Shown piece after piece: positions 61,129 through 64,000 of a stretch of DNA of 64,000 nt (position 1 is the first letter of the stretch; every line of letters begins with the position of its first letter). Made by a program: the position numbers and the translations under genes. This DNA is from Polaribacter sp. NJDZ03. Its GTDB lineage: Bacteria; Bacteroidota; Bacteroidia; Flavobacteriales; Flavobacteriaceae. The DNA lies in the NCBI RefSeq assembly GCF_019263805.1, contig NZ_CP079195.1, positions 2,591,001 through 2,655,000 of the forward strand, in the 5' to 3' direction. The notes below the pieces were generated by a model. The model did not search any database, was not told where the DNA came from, and saw only the letters and a list, made by a program, of their open reading frames with translations.

Positions 61129-61887
61129 TTAAAAAGCGGTTAATAGTTTGATGTCTTCAGAGTGTATCCAGCCTAATCTACCATCATTAATCTTAACTTT
61201 TTTCCATTCATCTAAGCCATCTAAAACTATAATTTTAGTACCCTCATGCAACGTAAATGTTTCTTCGGAGTTTAATGTAGGTGCATTTCTAACTTTAGTT
61301 TTTTCTGCAAAAACAATCGCTTCTTTATTATTAATAGTAAAATTATATTGATTGTAAGTGATAAATAGTGAGGTAATTAACAATATAAAGCTCACCATAC
61401 TTGTTGTAAAATAGAATCTTTTTTTAGAAGGTCCATCAGCAAAATAAAATAGTAAAAACAAGAAGCTTCCTAAAACAGAAAAGAGTATAACTACTATTGC
61501 CCATTGGTTGTAAGAGAACTGTTGTAAATAATTTATTTTAAATTTTTGTAATACTGTTTTTGGTAATTCCTCAATATTATCTAATGCTAAACGTTTTGCA
61601 AAAACCAAATTGTTTTTTACATCTGCATTTAAAGGATCTAATAGTAAAGCTTTTTCATAATAATAGATTGATGGTCCTACTTTGTTAAGCTTATAGTAAG
61701 AATTACCTAAATTATAATACAATTCTGATGATACTAATTCTTTTGCTTCTATTTGCTTGTAAAACTCAATAGCCTCGCTAAATTTGCCGTTTTTATATAA
61801 GTTATTTGCAGATACAAATAGGCTATCTACATTTTGTGCAGTAACCGAATTGGCAATTATCAACAATAAAAAAAATATTCTTTTCAT
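61129..61887 (-). CDS. batE: BatE-like TPR and SH3 domain protein
   Basis: A 252-residue envelope protein. A signal peptide (KRIFFLLLIIANSVTAQN) is followed by TPR repeats (about 20-100: NLYKNGKFSEAIEFYKQIEA, ELYYNLGNSYYKLNKVGPSI), two membrane helices (about 130-185) and a C-terminal bacterial SH3 domain (about 190-250, ending GRLGWIHSEDIKLL). This is the usual BatE build in the Bat aerotolerance-type operon, whose precise role is still unclear. It follows batD. Confidence 0.85.
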   Translation of the reverse strand: MKRIFFLLLIIANSVTAQNVDSLFVSANNLYKNGKFSEAIEFYKQIEAKELVSSELYYNLGNSYYKLNKVGPSIYYYEKALLLDPLNADVKNNLVFAKRLALDNIEELPKTVLQKFKINYLQQFSYNQWAIVVILFSVLGSFLFLLFYFADGPSKKRFYFTTSMVSFILLITSLFITYNQYNFTINNKEAIVFAEKTKVRNAPTLNSEETFTLHEGTKIIVLDGLDEWKKVKINDGRLGWIHSEDIKLLTAF

Positions 61888-61911
61888 TCGAAATAGTTTA
61901 TATTGAAATAT

Positions 61912-61939
61912 ACCTACAAGGTTTTTAAAGCCTTGCAGG
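61912..61939. repeat. Palindrome CCTACAAGG...CCTTGCAGG in the batD-batE gap
   Basis: CCTACAAGG and CCTTGCAGG flank TTTTTAAAG. The layout (ACC..AGGTTTTTAAA..CCT) resembles the CCTCACAGGTTTTTAAAACC palindromes of the polyketide operon, so it may be a cousin family. Confidence 0.5.
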
Positions 61940-61946
61940 AAATAGG

Positions 61947-63767
61947 TTATAATTGTTTATCTAATTGAACAATAACTTGTTTTGCGCGCTCAAATTCAGC
62001 TTCCATTTCTGTATTTGTTATCTGTGAGTAACGCGCCATATCAGAATGTTTTAAAACTTCTATAAATTGAATAATTGTTGTTGATTCAACTTTTTTATTT
62101 TCTAAAATTTCTGTAATTTTTTCTTTACTAATATCTGCTGTTTCAATACCTAATTTTGCTTTTAAGTAGTTGTGTAATGCTCTTTCTAAAGCTTCGTAAA
62201 AAGCTTCTTTTTTACCTAATTGTTTTTGAGCTTCAGATAAATATTTTTTAGCTAATTTTTCTGCTTTTCTAAGCTTGTTACCTATAAGGTCATTACTTCT
62301 TTCTTCATTCTTTTTAGCAATAAAAATACCAATAGGAATTGTTATTAAAGGTAATAATAATAAAATGTAAAATAAGTTAGACTTAAAGAAATCATCTGTG
62401 TCTACAAGTTCTAAATTACTTTTTGTTTGTATGTATCTAAAATTATTACCTGTAGAAACTACATCTTGTTTTCGCGTAGCATTTGTATCTATTGCAGGTT
62501 TTAATTCTTTTCCATCCAACACATCTACAAAGAAATCATCTGTTGTAATTGTATGGTATTTTTTTTCATTCGGATTAAAATAAGAGAAAGAAACATTTGG
62601 TATTTTATATTTCCCTTTATACTGCGGAACTATGGTATATAAATCTGATACTTCACCAGAAATTCCACCAGCATTTATCTGTATTTTTTCTTTTCTTTCT
62701 GGTTGATATTTTTCTAACTCAACAGGTGTTGTTACCTCTGGTAATTCAAATAATTTTAAGTTCCCCTTACCAGAAACAGCTACTTTAATTTGAGAACTTT
62801 CATTGGCTTTTAAAACTCCCTTACTTAAGGTAACATTAAAATTAAAATCACCAACGGCACCTTTGTAGTTTGTTGGTTTTCCTTCTAAAGGAAGACTTCT
62901 AGGGTTAATTATTTTTTTAGCTGATGCAAATTCTTTTTGAACATTTCTTGTAATTACATTTCCAAAAAAATCTGCTCTACCTGTAGGAACTCCAATAACA
63001 ATATCCATTTTCATTGGATCTATTGTTAAAACCCCTGTTTTTGTAGGTATTAATAATGCCTTCTGAAGCACGATATATCTATAATCTTCGCCATTATACT
63101 TCCCTATTTTTACAGGGTAATTATCTATTTTAATAGCTTGGTTCCAGAAACCATTGTATTTAGGAGCTTCTGTAACATTGGTATCATAGACGCTAACATT
63201 TTCACTAACATACAATCTATATTCTACATAAATACCTTCTCCCACATAAGGGCTAGATTTAGATATTTCTGCTACTAAATGAATATTTTGTTGAGCAATA
63301 TAATTTGGATCATTTGGGTTCTTAGGAATATCTACAGCATCTAAAACGATAATTTTTATAGGTTCTGTTTTTATGGTTTTACCAGAAATTTTAATACTTG
63401 CAGACCCAATAGTTAATTCTCCTTTTCTTTCTGGTTGAATAATGTAGGTGTAAGACTGTGAAAAGCTTGTTTTTCCATTTATCCAAGATTGACTAACAGA
63501 TTGGCTTGGACCTCCTACTACTTTAAAATTAGTAAAGCTAGGGGGAGAAAAGTTATCTCCACCTTGTTTGTTTATGGTAAACTCAATTCGTAATCGTTGG
63601 TTTACTGCCAATTTATTTTTGCTTACTGTGGCTGTTAAGGTAGCTTCTTGGGCAGCTACAAAAGTGGTTACGAAACAAAATATAAGCATTAAAGCTCCTT
63701 GAGATTTTCCTAACAAGGAGAACCAATCTTGAGTTTTACTTATTGTTTTAATTTTATAGGTATTCAA
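61947..63767 (-). CDS. batD: BatD family protein
   Basis: A 606-residue envelope protein with a late signal segment (ALMLIFCFVTTFVAAQEA, near 25-42; an internal ATG could be the true start), several Ig-like beta domains (to about 430; VSKNKLAVNQRLRIEFTINK opens the first), one membrane helix (near 450-470: LFYILLLLPLITIPIGIFIA) and a cytosolic helical tail (AKKYLSEAQKQLGKKEAFYE). It is part of the Bat operon with batE and the partial gene after it. Confidence 0.9.
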   Translation of the reverse strand: MNTYKIKTISKTQDWFSLLGKSQGALMLIFCFVTTFVAAQEATLTATVSKNKLAVNQRLRIEFTINKQGGDNFSPPSFTNFKVVGGPSQSVSQSWINGKTSFSQSYTYIIQPERKGELTIGSASIKISGKTIKTEPIKIIVLDAVDIPKNPNDPNYIAQQNIHLVAEISKSSPYVGEGIYVEYRLYVSENVSVYDTNVTEAPKYNGFWNQAIKIDNYPVKIGKYNGEDYRYIVLQKALLIPTKTGVLTIDPMKMDIVIGVPTGRADFFGNVITRNVQKEFASAKKIINPRSLPLEGKPTNYKGAVGDFNFNVTLSKGVLKANESSQIKVAVSGKGNLKLFELPEVTTPVELEKYQPERKEKIQINAGGISGEVSDLYTIVPQYKGKYKIPNVSFSYFNPNEKKYHTITTDDFFVDVLDGKELKPAIDTNATRKQDVVSTGNNFRYIQTKSNLELVDTDDFFKSNLFYILLLLPLITIPIGIFIAKKNEERSNDLIGNKLRKAEKLAKKYLSEAQKQLGKKEAFYEALERALHNYLKAKLGIETADISKEKITEILENKKVESTTIIQFIEVLKHSDMARYSQITNTEMEAEFERAKQVIVQLDKQL

Positions 63768-63845
63768 TTTTGTACTTATTTTTTAAACAAACTAATTTTT
63801 AGAATATGATGTACGCTAGCTCCCAGAAAGAAGAATGGCAGATTT

Positions 63846-64000
63846 TTACCAATCTTTTTCTTGTTTTACTTTTTTGCCTTTTGCTTTTTGAGCATTCATT
63901 TTCTTTTGAGTTTTCTTTTCCTCATTATTTAAACTTTCTAGCAATTGCTTTACTTGTTCTGGAGACATTTTTCCTGGTTGAGGTTTTGGTTTTTCTTGTT
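63846..64000 (-). CDS. BatC-like protein, C-terminal end only
   Basis: The last 51 codons of a gene that continues beyond base 64000. They read KPKPQPGKMSPEQVKQLLES and end KAKGKKVKQEKDW, a charged tail typical of the TPR protein BatC that precedes batD in this operon. The TPR part lies outside the window, so the call rests on the tail and on gene order. Confidence 0.7.
   Translation of the reverse strand, partial: QEKPKPQPGKMSPEQVKQLLESLNNEEKKTQKKMNAQKAKGKKVKQEKDW

Overview
The window looks like chromosomal DNA of a marine Flavobacteriaceae bacterium (Bacteroidota), probably close to Polaribacter or Tenacibaculum. This is inferred from the low GC content by eye, several TAnnTTTG-type promoter elements, lineage families such as GLPGLI, IPExxxVDY and BatC/D/E, and many flavobacterial intergenic palindromes. 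No rRNA, tRNA, CRISPR array or complete large insertion sequence was seen.

Layout. 1-3.9 kb: suf operon on the minus strand (sufA-B-C-D, sufD cut by the window edge). 4.1-5.2 kb: dinB. 5.6-13.8 kb: a plus-strand biosynthetic operon with a FAD reductase, a methyltransferase, a type III polyketide synthase, a FabZ-like dehydratase, a KAS, an ACP and a phosphopantetheinyl transferase, followed by a GreA-like mini protein and an AraC regulator. A REP-associated tyrosine transposase and four near-identical 31-33-nt palindromes sit between its genes. 14.2-20.3 kb: a secreted protein of unknown function, an AspT-type exchanger and sdhCAB.

20.4-28.6 kb is the most unusual part. Three related cassettes lie in tandem, each with a small secreted cysteine protein and a GLPGLI protein. 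A TonB-dependent receptor-like gene follows and is intact only in the last cassette, with decayed 5' remnants after the first two. The small proteins share signal peptide and upstream DNA but differ in the mature part, and each gene lies between hairpins that keep their pairing while changing sequence. An XRE regulator, a 20-bp-arm palindrome and repeated micro-ORF units stand at the front of the array.

28.6-38.3 kb: a GIY-YIG gene inside an array of inverted repeats, then housekeeping genes (RNase H, purN, acpP-fabF-rnc, pyk) and small genes (CBS protein, GNAT, short ssb). 38.4-46.6 kb: a probable oxygen or redox stress locus. It has a soluble FixL-like PAS histidine kinase, a response regulator fused to a Crp/Fnr-type output, two universal stress proteins, HPF, cbpA/cbpM, a TerB-like protein and a PNPOx-like protein. 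Four TGA-N6-TCA palindromes lie in its promoter regions, so the regulator may control its own neighbourhood.

46.7-57.5 kb: a two-subunit molybdenum hydroxylase, metG, an S66 LD-carboxypeptidase, yraN, an EamA transporter, two TlpA-like thioredoxin proteins and cvpA. 57.6-60.7 kb: two beta-carbonic anhydrases and a SulP transporter, a plausible inorganic-carbon module. 60.8-64 kb: the end of a Bat (aerotolerance-type) operon with batE, batD and a partial batC. All functions come from reading sequence motifs; no database search was run.
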